Part shown: positions 45,168 to 53,644 of the stretch, in pieces
Layout: each line of letters begins with the position of its first letter
Numbering within the stretch: the stretch's first letter is position 1
NCBI GenBank assembly: GCA_025360045.1
Contig: JANYCY010000070.1
Coordinates: forward strand, 62,001 to 126,000
Direction of reading: 5' to 3'
DNA: 64,000 bases
Origin: Janthinobacterium sp.
GTDB lineage: Bacteria; Pseudomonadota; Gammaproteobacteria; Burkholderiales; Chitinibacteraceae
Notes under the pieces: generated by a model
The model's database searches: none
What the model was told of the DNA's origin: nothing
What the model saw: the letters and a program-made list of their open reading frames with translations, nothing else
Made by a program: the position numbers and the translations under genes

Positions 45168-47405
45168 TTAATCCGTAATCATCAAGTCTAAGCTCCCCGC
45201 TTTTACCGTAATTGTTTTCACACTGCTTACGGCTTTTTGTGGGGCAACGCTGCCTTGCAATGGCGCGGTTTTTCTAAACTCAGCTTTCAAACCTGCTGCT
45301 GTCAGCTCGACCACAGTAAAACCCTGTGCATCGGTATCGGCGTATTTAATCCACGGGTTATTCGCCGCAGGCGCTGTGCCCGCTGTTTGATTTGCAAATG
45401 GGTTCAGACGCTTCACCACTTCGGCAGCAGGCACTTGCGCCGTGGTGATGCCCATTGCGCTAGCTAACTGCTGGGCAATCATGCCGTACAGCGTTTGCGC
45501 CGCCACCGAGCGCCCTGCGGCGGCAAGCGCGGCAATTTGCCCACCGATCACCGTGCCCATATTGCCGGCCAGTGTTTCATTGAAAGTATTAATCGCCGTC
45601 GTCGATAAACTCGCCGTTGGGGTGACGGCTGCCGCTGGCAATTTGCCCGCAGTAATCGCCCCCTTCACTGCGGCAGCAATCGCGGCGGTATTGCTTAAAT
45701 CGGCGACTCCCATTTGCATCGCTACGCCAGCCGAGATCATTTGAATGGCAATCCCTTCTGCTGCGGCTTCCGATGTAAAGACAAGCGGCTGCACCGCAGC
45801 AAAGCTCTTATCACTGACCGCTTTTACAAAGTAGCTGTAGAAAGAGTCGCTACTGATGCCTGCTGTGACTAAATCAATCATCACTGGCTTGCCACTGGCG
45901 TAATCGTCGTACACCTGCCCAGCATAGAAAGAATGAATATCGCCAGTAATCGCCACCACATTTTTGATTTGATTGCTGCTCAAAAACTGCATCAAAGCTT
46001 TGCGCTCGGCGTTGTAGCCATCCCACTGGTCGGCGTTCAGGATGATTTCAGTCTGGAAGTCTTTAGGCGCGGCCGTAAGCGATTTACCGTTGACGCACAT
46101 TTTAAGCAGCGAAACTTCATTGCCCCACAGCTTCCAAGTGGCGGTCGAGGCCTTCATGGTGTTTTGCCACCAATCACGCTGGGTTTTGCCCAAGATCGAC
46201 ACCAGTGCCAACTCATCACCCAATGGCTTAGCTGCAGCCATTTTTTGCGCTTCAGCACCTGCCAATACGGCGGTTGGCACCATATAGCGTGAGCCAATCG
46301 AGCTGCCCGCTGCGGCTTCAGGAATCACATGGTCGGCGCGGTAAAGGCGCTGATCGGTCATCACCAGATGCAGCAATTTACCGAAGCGGAAATCTCGGTA
46401 AAGACGGATGTTCTGGAAGCCCTTATCGGTGATATCAAATTTCACATCAGCAGGCATAAATTCAAACCACGCCTGATTAGCGCTACGGCGGCGCTCGGTT
46501 TCGTGCTTATTGTCGGCCTTACCCGTTTTGGCATCAAAGCTGCCATTATCGTAAGTGGTGGAATCGCCCCAGCAATCATCAGAAAATTCGTGATCATCCC
46601 AAATGGCGATCATGGCAAAACGCTCGTGCACCGCTTGCAAGCGGGCATCTGAGCGATACTGTTTATAAAGCGTGCGGTAATCAGCGGTGCTATTGGCAAA
46701 ACGTGCGCCGTCTTTACCATTTTTGAACGGGCCATCAGGTAGCTTGATTGCAGTATGAGTGGCCTCTACTGCGCCTTTTTGAAAATCCTCACCCACGGTT
46801 TCGTAAATATAGTCACCCAAATGCACCACAAAATCTAACTCTTCGCTAGCCAAGGCTGTAAAGCCCGCCCAGTGATTAATACTCCAGTCTTGGCAAGACA
46901 AGTAAGCAAAGCGCAGCTTGTTGACATCGGCATCCACCGCAGGCGCTGTCTTAAAGCGCCCTACACGGCTGATGCTATTACCCGCAATAAACTGATAGAA
47001 ATAAGTGGTCGCTGGGTTTAAGCCTTCAACCTTGTGACGAATCGTGTGATCCCAATCGGCTTTCGCACTCAGCAATACTTCATGCGCCATCACGCCCGTC
47101 AGCGGCTTATTGCTGCCCAAAAGTGCCGATTGATCGCTGCTACTAATCACCAAACGCACTACAATATCAGCCGCCTTAGCCGAGATCACATCATCGGCAT
47201 CGCTAGGCACCACGCGGGTCCACAGCATAATGCTATTGGCAGCCGGATCGCCCGAGGCAATACTTTGCGGGAATTTACAAGGAATAGATGGGGTAAGAGC
47301 TAAGACAGCATCATCGTCGCTACTATTACAGCCCACCAATAATGCAGGGCCTACAGTTGAAACAGTAACAAAGCCGGTCCACTTTAAAAACTGACGACGA
47401 TTCAT
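45168..47405 (-). CDS. phoD: PhoD-family alkaline phosphatase/phosphodiesterase with Ala-rich insertion
   Basis: About 745 residues from ATG 47405. MNRRQFLKWTG is a Tat signal, so it is exported folded. PhoD motifs: FAYLSCQDW, FVVHLGDYIYE, IWDDHEFSDD, VMTDQRLYR and VAITGDIHSFYAG, giving the Fe/Ca active site. PhoD enzymes hydrolyse phosphomono- and diesters, providing phosphate. A segment of about 160 residues, rich in Ala and Thr (roughly 520-680, from FTSEAAAEGIAIQMISAG to AGTAPAANNP), is inserted between the conserved DLVTAGISS and NPWIKYADTDAQGFTVVEL parts, so it is much longer than typical PhoD (500-550). Confidence 0.92.
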   Translation of the reverse strand: MNRRQFLKWTGFVTVSTVGPALLVGCNSSDDDAVLALTPSIPCKFPQSIASGDPAANSIMLWTRVVPSDADDVISAKAADIVVRLVISSSDQSALLGSNKPLTGVMAHEVLLSAKADWDHTIRHKVEGLNPATTYFYQFIAGNSISRVGRFKTAPAVDADVNKLRFAYLSCQDWSINHWAGFTALASEELDFVVHLGDYIYETVGEDFQKGAVEATHTAIKLPDGPFKNGKDGARFANSTADYRTLYKQYRSDARLQAVHERFAMIAIWDDHEFSDDCWGDSTTYDNGSFDAKTGKADNKHETERRRSANQAWFEFMPADVKFDITDKGFQNIRLYRDFRFGKLLHLVMTDQRLYRADHVIPEAAAGSSIGSRYMVPTAVLAGAEAQKMAAAKPLGDELALVSILGKTQRDWWQNTMKASTATWKLWGNEVSLLKMCVNGKSLTAAPKDFQTEIILNADQWDGYNAERKALMQFLSSNQIKNVVAITGDIHSFYAGQVYDDYASGKPVMIDLVTAGISSDSFYSYFVKAVSDKSFAAVQPLVFTSEAAAEGIAIQMISAGVAMQMGVADLSNTAAIAAAVKGAITAGKLPAAAVTPTASLSTTAINTFNETLAGNMGTVIGGQIAALAAAGRSVAAQTLYGMIAQQLASAMGITTAQVPAAEVVKRLNPFANQTAGTAPAANNPWIKYADTDAQGFTVVELTAAGLKAEFRKTAPLQGSVAPQKAVSSVKTITVKAGSLDLMITD

Positions 47406-47541
47406 GCTGTGCATCCAAAAGAGTAAGGACAACAACATAACTTACAAGCATGACAAACAGATTAAAACAGCCGTTTAAATAAATATGCGGATGTTATACC
47501 TCGCCGCCCTTCACTTGAACTTTTCATCGATATTCAAAAAT

Positions 47542-47616
47542 CGTCATTCCCGAAGGCTTTTATCGGGAATCCAGTGACGCTGCTGGAACCCCAATAAAAA
47601 CACTCGGGAATGACGA
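47542..47616. repeat. 75 bp hairpin repeat, copy 2
   Basis: The ends CGTCATTCCCGAAGG and CACTCGGGAATGACG are inverted. The interior GGGAATCCAGTGACGCTGCT matches the copies at 38056 and 53564. It lies in the gap upstream of phoD. Confidence 0.75.
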
Positions 47617-47633
47617 GCAAAAAATAGTGCCGT

Positions 47634-47706
47634 TATAGGGTGTACAACGACGCAGTCGTTGCTACGACAGGCGGTGCGCAAGAAAAACGACTTGCACACC
47701 CTATAA
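47634..47706. repeat. 73 bp repeat with inverted ends, copy 1
   Basis: TATAGGGTGTACAACGACGC at the left end and TTGCACACCCTATA at the right end. The second copy at 62582-62654 has identical left and right blocks of about 29 and 32 bp and a variable centre (CTACGACAGGC here). CGACGCAGTCG is a small internal palindrome. Confidence 0.8.
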
Positions 47707-47826
47707 AAATCAACCTTAATCCTGTTAAGTTGACGGGATTGGGGTTCACCCGCCATAGCGTAATGCAATGCCTACCAAGGTGCTTTATTCGCATTACTCA
47801 AAAGCCATACAACATCGCCCAAATAT

Positions 47827-47856
47827 AAAAAAACCGCTCCCCCAAAGGGAGAGCGG
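47827..47856 (-). terminator. Rho-independent terminator of the peptide ABC operon
   Basis: CCGCTCCCCC (47834-47843) pairs with the GGGAGAGCGG arm ending at 47856. On the minus strand a run of seven T follows. It ends the unit 53442-47886. Confidence 0.85.
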
Positions 47857-47885
47857 CATCAAGGGTAATACAAGCAAAAAACGTT

Positions 47886-49613
47886 TTAAGACAAAGCAAT
47901 CACTTCACTTTCAGCATACTGACGGTTTTGCACACGGCCACGGCCTTGCGGGATAGACGACAGCAGCTTGCGGGTGTAATCAGCCTGAGGATTCAGATAA
48001 ATCGCATCGGCATCTGCCTGCTCAACCACTTCACCCTTATTCATTACCATGACTTGATCTGAAATATGCTTAACCACCGCCAAATCATGCGAAATAAATA
48101 AGTAAGATAATTTGAATTCATCTTGCAAATCTTGCAGCAGATTCAATACCTGCGCTTGTACCGAGACATCCAAAGCTGATACTGATTCATCACAAATCAG
48201 AATTTCTGGCTTCATGGTGAGGCAACGTGCAATGGCAATGCGCTGGCGCTGGCCGCCCGAGAATTCATGCGGATATTTCGCCAGTGAATTCCATGGCAGG
48301 CAAACCTTATTTAATAAGTCACGCGCCAGCTTAATACGCTCGCTGTCATTTGCCCCAATACCATGCAATTTCATCGGCTCGGTCAGAATTTGCTCAACGG
48401 TAAAGCGCGGATTTAAAGAAGCATATGGGTTTTGGAAAATAATCTGAATACGGCGTTTGTATTCATTAAATTCACGCGGGCTCATGGCAAATAAATCTTT
48501 GCCATTAAAAAACGCTTGGCCGCTGGTGGCCTGATGCAAGCGCACCAAGGTTAAACCCACCGTAGTCTTGCCAGAGCCTGACTCTCCCACAATACCCAGC
48601 GTCTTGCCACGCGCCAATTTAAACGACACATCTTTCGCCGCATGAAACACACGCTTACCAAACAAGCCTTCTCGGGATTCAAATGATTTACCGAGGCCTT
48701 TCACCTCCAGCACAATTTCGTCATCGGCCTGATAGCCGCGCTCACGATTAGCAGGCTCGGCGTAACCACCTGGCTTTAAGAAATCGTTAATCACCGCAAG
48801 GCGCTCTGGGCGGCGATCTAAGTGCGGGCGGCAAGCCAGCAAAGCCTTGGTATAGCTGTCTTTAGGCGCGTCAAAAATTTGCTCAACCGTACCCGCTTCG
48901 CGAATTTCACCATCCCGCATCACCACCACATCGTGGGCAAACTCACCGACCAAACCCAGATCATGGGTAATAAACAGCACCGACATACCATGCTTTTTTT
49001 GCAGATCGGCAATCAATTGCAAAACTTGCTTCTGGATGGTGACATCCAGCGCCGTAGTGGGCTCATCCGCAATCAAGAGCTTTGGCTCACAAGCAATCGC
49101 CATAGCGATCATCACGCGCTGCTGCTGACCCCCGGACAATTCATGCGGATAAGCTTTGGCTTTTTTCTCTGGATCGGGCAAGCCAACTTCGGTCAGCAAT
49201 TCAATAACTCGTTTCGCTGCTTCACGACGGCCAAGCTTGGCGTGCAGCATCAACGTTTCAGCGATTTGCTCACCCACGCTATACACTGGGTTTAAAGAGC
49301 TCATTGGCTCTTGGAAAATCATGGCAATATCTTTGCCGCGCAGCTGGCGTAGTTCTTTACCGCGCAGATCCAACAGGCTGCGGCCTTCAAATTCAATCTT
49401 GCTCTGCGGATCAATCTCTAAACCTGATGTTGGCAAGAGCTGCATAATCGCCATTGAAGTCACAGATTTACCTGAACCGGACTCACCCACCAGCGCAACG
49501 GTGCGATGACGTGGAATATCAAAGCTAATATTTTTCAGTACTTGAGTCCGCTCGCCTTGTTTCGAGCCAAAGCTAAGCGAAAGATTACGAATAGACAATA
49601 GTGGGGCTGACAT
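47886..49613 (-). CDS. Peptide ABC transporter ATPase, two fused nucleotide-binding domains
   Basis: 575 residues, a DppD-DppF/YejF-like fusion. Domain 1: Walker A GESGSGKS, signature LSGGQQQR, Walker B LLIADEPTTALD. Domain 2: GESGSGKTT, FSGGQRQR and LICDESVSALD, each followed by the His switch (FITHDLGLV, FISHDLAVV). It powers the two permeases encoded just upstream. All ATPase residues are intact. The substrate is peptide-like by family. Confidence 0.94.
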   Translation of the reverse strand: MSAPLLSIRNLSLSFGSKQGERTQVLKNISFDIPRHRTVALVGESGSGKSVTSMAIMQLLPTSGLEIDPQSKIEFEGRSLLDLRGKELRQLRGKDIAMIFQEPMSSLNPVYSVGEQIAETLMLHAKLGRREAAKRVIELLTEVGLPDPEKKAKAYPHELSGGQQQRVMIAMAIACEPKLLIADEPTTALDVTIQKQVLQLIADLQKKHGMSVLFITHDLGLVGEFAHDVVVMRDGEIREAGTVEQIFDAPKDSYTKALLACRPHLDRRPERLAVINDFLKPGGYAEPANRERGYQADDEIVLEVKGLGKSFESREGLFGKRVFHAAKDVSFKLARGKTLGIVGESGSGKTTVGLTLVRLHQATSGQAFFNGKDLFAMSPREFNEYKRRIQIIFQNPYASLNPRFTVEQILTEPMKLHGIGANDSERIKLARDLLNKVCLPWNSLAKYPHEFSGGQRQRIAIARCLTMKPEILICDESVSALDVSVQAQVLNLLQDLQDEFKLSYLFISHDLAVVKHISDQVMVMNKGEVVEQADADAIYLNPQADYTRKLLSSIPQGRGRVQNRQYAESEVIALS

Positions 49614-49624
49614 ATCCCTGCTCC

Positions 49625-50686
49625 TTATTTAACTTTTGGATCCAGCGCATCGCGCAGGGCATCAACCAATAAACTGAACGCCGTAACCAGCACAGACATC
49701 ACCAAGGTAACCGCTAACATTTGCCACCAATAGCCTTGTACCAGTTCAACAGGTGTTTCTGCCAGAATAGAGCCCAAGCTCACCTGCCCAATCCCTACAC
49801 CAAAGCCAAGGAAAGACAAGATCGCTTCATACTTAATCAAAGCAACGGTAAGCAAGGAGAACTGAATAAGCAGTAAATGACTGATATTAGGCAGAATATG
49901 AATAAACATTCGACGAGCATGCGTGGCACCAATAGCGTCAGCTGCCTGCACATACTCGCGATTTTTTAGCTTCATATACTCAGCACGCACCAAACGATAA
50001 GTCCCCGTCCACGTGGTTAAGGCCATTACCAAAACAATCGTGCTGATGCCCCGCCCTGCCACTGCAGCGAAAGCCAACAGCAGTAGCATATCGGGAATAG
50101 AGGTAAAGATGCTGTAAAACCAAGTCAGTAAATCATCAATCTTGCCGCCAAAATAACCGGATAATGCGCCTAAAACAGTGCCCAGAAACAGGGCTAATAA
50201 AGCACCCAAAATCCCAACCAAAACCGAAACAGAAGCGCCTTTAATGGTTTTTGGGATGACATCACGGCCACGTACATCCGCACCAAATGGCAAGCTGGTC
50301 CGTCTTTCTGGCTCTTGAACATAAAACTTAGGCGCTTCTTTTTTTGCCTCAGCCAACTCTTTGGCAATCGGATCATTCTCTGGCAGTAAATAAACGGGCG
50401 CAGCAGAAGACCCTGCCAACTCAGCCAATTCGGCAGCTGTAGGCGGTGGTAATACACCAGTAGCGCTTTGGCTCAGCCATGAGGGTGGGGCGTAAGGCAA
50501 AGCAACCTCTTCAGCCCATCGGCTGGCGACCATATTGCTCCAACCTCCTAGTGAAAGTAGTAAATACCCCGCCACGATCCAAAACGACGTAAAGCCCAGC
50601 TTATTGCGCTTCAGCCTTTGCCAGCCTTGGCCCCAAAACCCGAGAGAAGGCTTTTCTATGCTTGTATCCAATGCAGTTGCAGTCAT
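49625..50686 (-). CDS. Peptide ABC transporter permease (DppC/YejE-like)
   Basis: 353 residues. The first helix (residues 30-50) is followed by an unusually long periplasmic loop of about 100 residues, rich in Pro, Ala and Glu, before SLPFGADVRGRDV, the equivalent of the GTDxxGRDV motif. Five more helices and the EAA coupling loop (AADAIGATHARRMFIHILPN) follow. It pairs with the 312-residue permease. Confidence 0.92.
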   Translation of the reverse strand: MTATALDTSIEKPSLGFWGQGWQRLKRNKLGFTSFWIVAGYLLLSLGGWSNMVASRWAEEVALPYAPPSWLSQSATGVLPPPTAAELAELAGSSAAPVYLLPENDPIAKELAEAKKEAPKFYVQEPERRTSLPFGADVRGRDVIPKTIKGASVSVLVGILGALLALFLGTVLGALSGYFGGKIDDLLTWFYSIFTSIPDMLLLLAFAAVAGRGISTIVLVMALTTWTGTYRLVRAEYMKLKNREYVQAADAIGATHARRMFIHILPNISHLLLIQFSLLTVALIKYEAILSFLGFGVGIGQVSLGSILAETPVELVQGYWWQMLAVTLVMSVLVTAFSLLVDALRDALDPKVK

Positions 50687-50699
50687 TTTTGTATCCTGT

Positions 50700-51638
50700 T
50701 TATTTCAGTTGCACACGTGGATCGATCAGCTTGTAAACCAGATCGGCCAGCAAATTGAATACCATCGTTGCCATGGCGATATAAACTGTAATCGCCTTGA
50801 TCACAGGAAAATCACTGCTATTTACAGACTTCACAACCTGTAAACCCATGCCAGGAATACTAAAGAAAGTCTCCAACACCAAAGCCCCTAGTAATAAATA
50901 AGGGAGGGATGACAATACCGAGGTCACCACTGGAATCAAGGCATTGCGTAAGACATGCTTCATCATGATCGTGCGTTCAGACAAACCTTTAGCCCGAGCC
51001 GTACGTACATAATCGTGACCAAGCTCTTCAACAAAAAAGCTGCGATAGAAACGGATATTAGGCCCCAAAGAAACCATCAAGCCCATCAGCAGGGGCAAAG
51101 GCACAAACATCAACAAATTAGTCAGCGTTGAATCACCCCAGCCACGAACAGGGAACAATCCCAATTTATACGCGAGGAAATACTGCCCCCCCACGGCATA
51201 TACCAAGGCACTCACCGACATCGCCACCGTACAAATAATTGTGACCACCCGATCAGTTAATCCACCACGGTAATAAGCCACCAAGGCCGCTAGTGGAATT
51301 GCAATCAGCAAGTCCACGACCAATAAGGCCCCCATCAACAACATCGATGGCCCTACTCGGCTAGCAATCAACTCGTTCACAGGACGCTCTGTCGCCCATG
51401 ACGATCCAAAATCCATGGTCATGACTTGTTTTACAAATAACCAGAATTGCTCAAGCAAACTTTTATCCAGGCCCAATTGGCTACGAATATTAGCCAATGC
51501 TTCAGACCCTAAGTTTTTACCCGCAAGAATATACGCGGGGTCTCCTCCAACAACATTAAATAAAATAAAAACCAGCAACATGACGCCGAATAAAGTCGGG
51601 ATCATTTGCAAAATACGGCGAATCAAATAGGCGAACAT
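50700..51638 (-). CDS. Peptide ABC transporter permease (DppB-like)
   Basis: 312 residues, six transmembrane helices. The N-terminus (YLIRRILQMIPTLFGVMLL) and the EAA region (RTARAKGLSERTIMMKHVLR, NALIPV) are typical of DppB/OppB permeases. It is 13 bp upstream of the second permease. The order binding protein-B-C-ATPase supports one operon. Confidence 0.93.
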   Translation of the reverse strand: MFAYLIRRILQMIPTLFGVMLLVFILFNVVGGDPAYILAGKNLGSEALANIRSQLGLDKSLLEQFWLFVKQVMTMDFGSSWATERPVNELIASRVGPSMLLMGALLVVDLLIAIPLAALVAYYRGGLTDRVVTIICTVAMSVSALVYAVGGQYFLAYKLGLFPVRGWGDSTLTNLLMFVPLPLLMGLMVSLGPNIRFYRSFFVEELGHDYVRTARAKGLSERTIMMKHVLRNALIPVVTSVLSSLPYLLLGALVLETFFSIPGMGLQVVKSVNSSDFPVIKAITVYIAMATMVFNLLADLVYKLIDPRVQLK

Positions 51639-51657
51639 AATGGTTCCTTAGCAGGGC

Positions 51658-53442
51658 TTATTTTTGAATATCGAGGAAACGCCAAATGCTACCTAATTGC
51701 GGGTGCATTTTTCCGCCTTTAACCCATTTATTAAATACCCCATTGCGCATGCGTGTATCGCCAAAAATCCAAGGTGAATCCGCCGCCACAATCTGATTCA
51801 TTTGCTGATATAAAGCATCGCGCTCAGGCCCATCGGCCATGCTCTCTGTTTTGGCGTACAGTGCATCAAATTTGGGTGACTTATAGCAGGCATTATTAAT
51901 TTGATTTATATTTTTTCCAGCCAAAAGCGCCATAAAGTTACTGCCATCAGGGAAATCTGCTCCCCAAGCCGAGCCAGTCATCATATATTGGCACTGAGAA
52001 ACCGCTTTTAGGTTTTCATTAAATGGGCCAACTTTAGCAACCATCTTAATTTTTACCCGTTCATAAGCCTTTTTCCAATACTCAGTCCACTGGCGGCCAA
52101 TAGCACCTTCATCAGCCTGATACTCAATGAGTAGCGGGCTACCATCAGGCAATGTGCGATAGCCATCGATCCCCACTTTATAGTTAAAGCGCTCTAAGAG
52201 TGCGTTAGCTAAAGCAGGATTATATTCAGTAGCCAATTTATATTCTGAATGATGGCCAACTACACCTTCAGGAATAATGGATTGCATACGAATAGACTGA
52301 TTACGGCGAATATCCCGAATCGTTTCATCAAAATCAAAGGCCATGCCAATGGCGCGGCGCAAAGCAATTTTCTCTTTACTTAAGCCGCCCACCACAGGAT
52401 TTTGCATATTGAAGTGGTAATAAATAATTTCTGGTGAAATTTTTCTTTTTAATTCAATACCCTGCTCTTTTAATTCAGGCTTTAACTCTGCACGACGAGG
52501 ATTAGTTGGATCCATAATTAAAGCCTGCCGAACGACTGGCTGGGGCAAGCTTGGATTTTCAACCAAAACATCTATTTCACCGCTTTTAAAGGCCAACCAC
52601 AGCGGCTGTTCTTCAATAATCACTGAGATTTCAATTTGCCCAATTTGCGGAACCGTTTTTCCATTCATTTCACGGGCAATTTGCTGGTCTTCTTTATTAT
52701 TACCTGGAACGTAATTATAAACTTCTTGACGGTAATTAGGATTTGCAACAAGTGTGGTATGCACACTTGGTTTCCAATCTTTCAGCATATATGGCCCAGT
52801 CCCCACTGGGTGGGCATGGGTATTGCTGCCATAAGCCTCAATTACTTCACGTGCTACCGCGCCAAATTGCGGCATAGCAAGTACATAAGGCAAGCTTGGA
52901 TAAGCCTCATTGGCCGTTAGCTGTAAAGTATAACGATCAAGTACCTTAATACCTGCAACGGGGGCATCATAATCAAGACGACCTTTACCCGCTTTTTTAA
53001 CTAAATCATCAATACCAATAAATTTACCCGACACCAAATAGGCTTGAGGTGATTTTAACTGTGGATCAACCATGCGCTTAATTGAGTAAGCATAATCTTC
53101 AGCCGTCAGCTCACGCTTTTTCCCTTTGAATGCTGCATCAGGCGCAAAATAAATGCCTTTTTTCAAATGAAAAGTGAAAATCTTATTATCTTCGCTGATG
53201 CTAGGCATCGAAGTCAGGACACTAGGAATTAGCTTTGCAGGGCGTGCTAGATAGTCATAAGCGAGTAATGGATCAAAAACATTTTCATACACCATATTCG
53301 CATAGGCGTCGTAAGTCTTGGCAGGGTCATAACCTGCCTCGGCCGCATTAAATGCCACCCGCAACACTTTACTCATATCAGCAGCTAATACTGGCTGGCT
53401 AAATAGCGCCCCCGCTATGGCGATGCTTAATAATTTTTTCAT
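51658..53442 (-). CDS. Periplasmic peptide-binding protein (SBP family 5)
   Basis: About 594 residues from ATG 53442 (GAGGAG upstream), signal peptide ending VLA-AD. Conserved family-5 segments include YDAYANMVYENVFDPLLAYD, FHLKKGIYFAPDAAFKGK, GTGPYMLKDWKPS and LRRAIGMAFDFDE. It delivers the ligand to the transporter. The ligand could be peptides or another compound of this broad family. The high copy number needed fits its first position in the operon. Confidence 0.9.
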   Translation of the reverse strand: MKKLLSIAIAGALFSQPVLAADMSKVLRVAFNAAEAGYDPAKTYDAYANMVYENVFDPLLAYDYLARPAKLIPSVLTSMPSISEDNKIFTFHLKKGIYFAPDAAFKGKKRELTAEDYAYSIKRMVDPQLKSPQAYLVSGKFIGIDDLVKKAGKGRLDYDAPVAGIKVLDRYTLQLTANEAYPSLPYVLAMPQFGAVAREVIEAYGSNTHAHPVGTGPYMLKDWKPSVHTTLVANPNYRQEVYNYVPGNNKEDQQIAREMNGKTVPQIGQIEISVIIEEQPLWLAFKSGEIDVLVENPSLPQPVVRQALIMDPTNPRRAELKPELKEQGIELKRKISPEIIYYHFNMQNPVVGGLSKEKIALRRAIGMAFDFDETIRDIRRNQSIRMQSIIPEGVVGHHSEYKLATEYNPALANALLERFNYKVGIDGYRTLPDGSPLLIEYQADEGAIGRQWTEYWKKAYERVKIKMVAKVGPFNENLKAVSQCQYMMTGSAWGADFPDGSNFMALLAGKNINQINNACYKSPKFDALYAKTESMADGPERDALYQQMNQIVAADSPWIFGDTRMRNGVFNKWVKGGKMHPQLGSIWRFLDIQK

Positions 53443-53563
53443 CACCGTCTCCTCTTTTAATCTGTCATAAGGCTGTGGCGAATATTTTATCTTTGGATAA
53501 AACATTCACATTAATCTAAAAATGTGGCTAAAAATAAATCCTGTAGGACTTATCAAACAAAAC

Positions 53564-53636
53564 CGTCATCCCCGAGTGTTGTTATCGGGGATCCAGCAGC
53601 CCACTGGATTCCCGCCAAAGATATGCGGGAATGACG
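53564..53636. repeat. 75 bp hairpin repeat, copy 3 (inverted)
   Basis: CGTCATCCCCGAGTG...ATCGGGGATCCAGCAG and CTGGATTCCCGCC...GCGGGAATGACG. It has the opposite orientation to copy 1 and lies between the M3 peptidase stop and the binding-protein gene. Confidence 0.75.
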
Positions 53637-53644
53637 AAGAAAGC

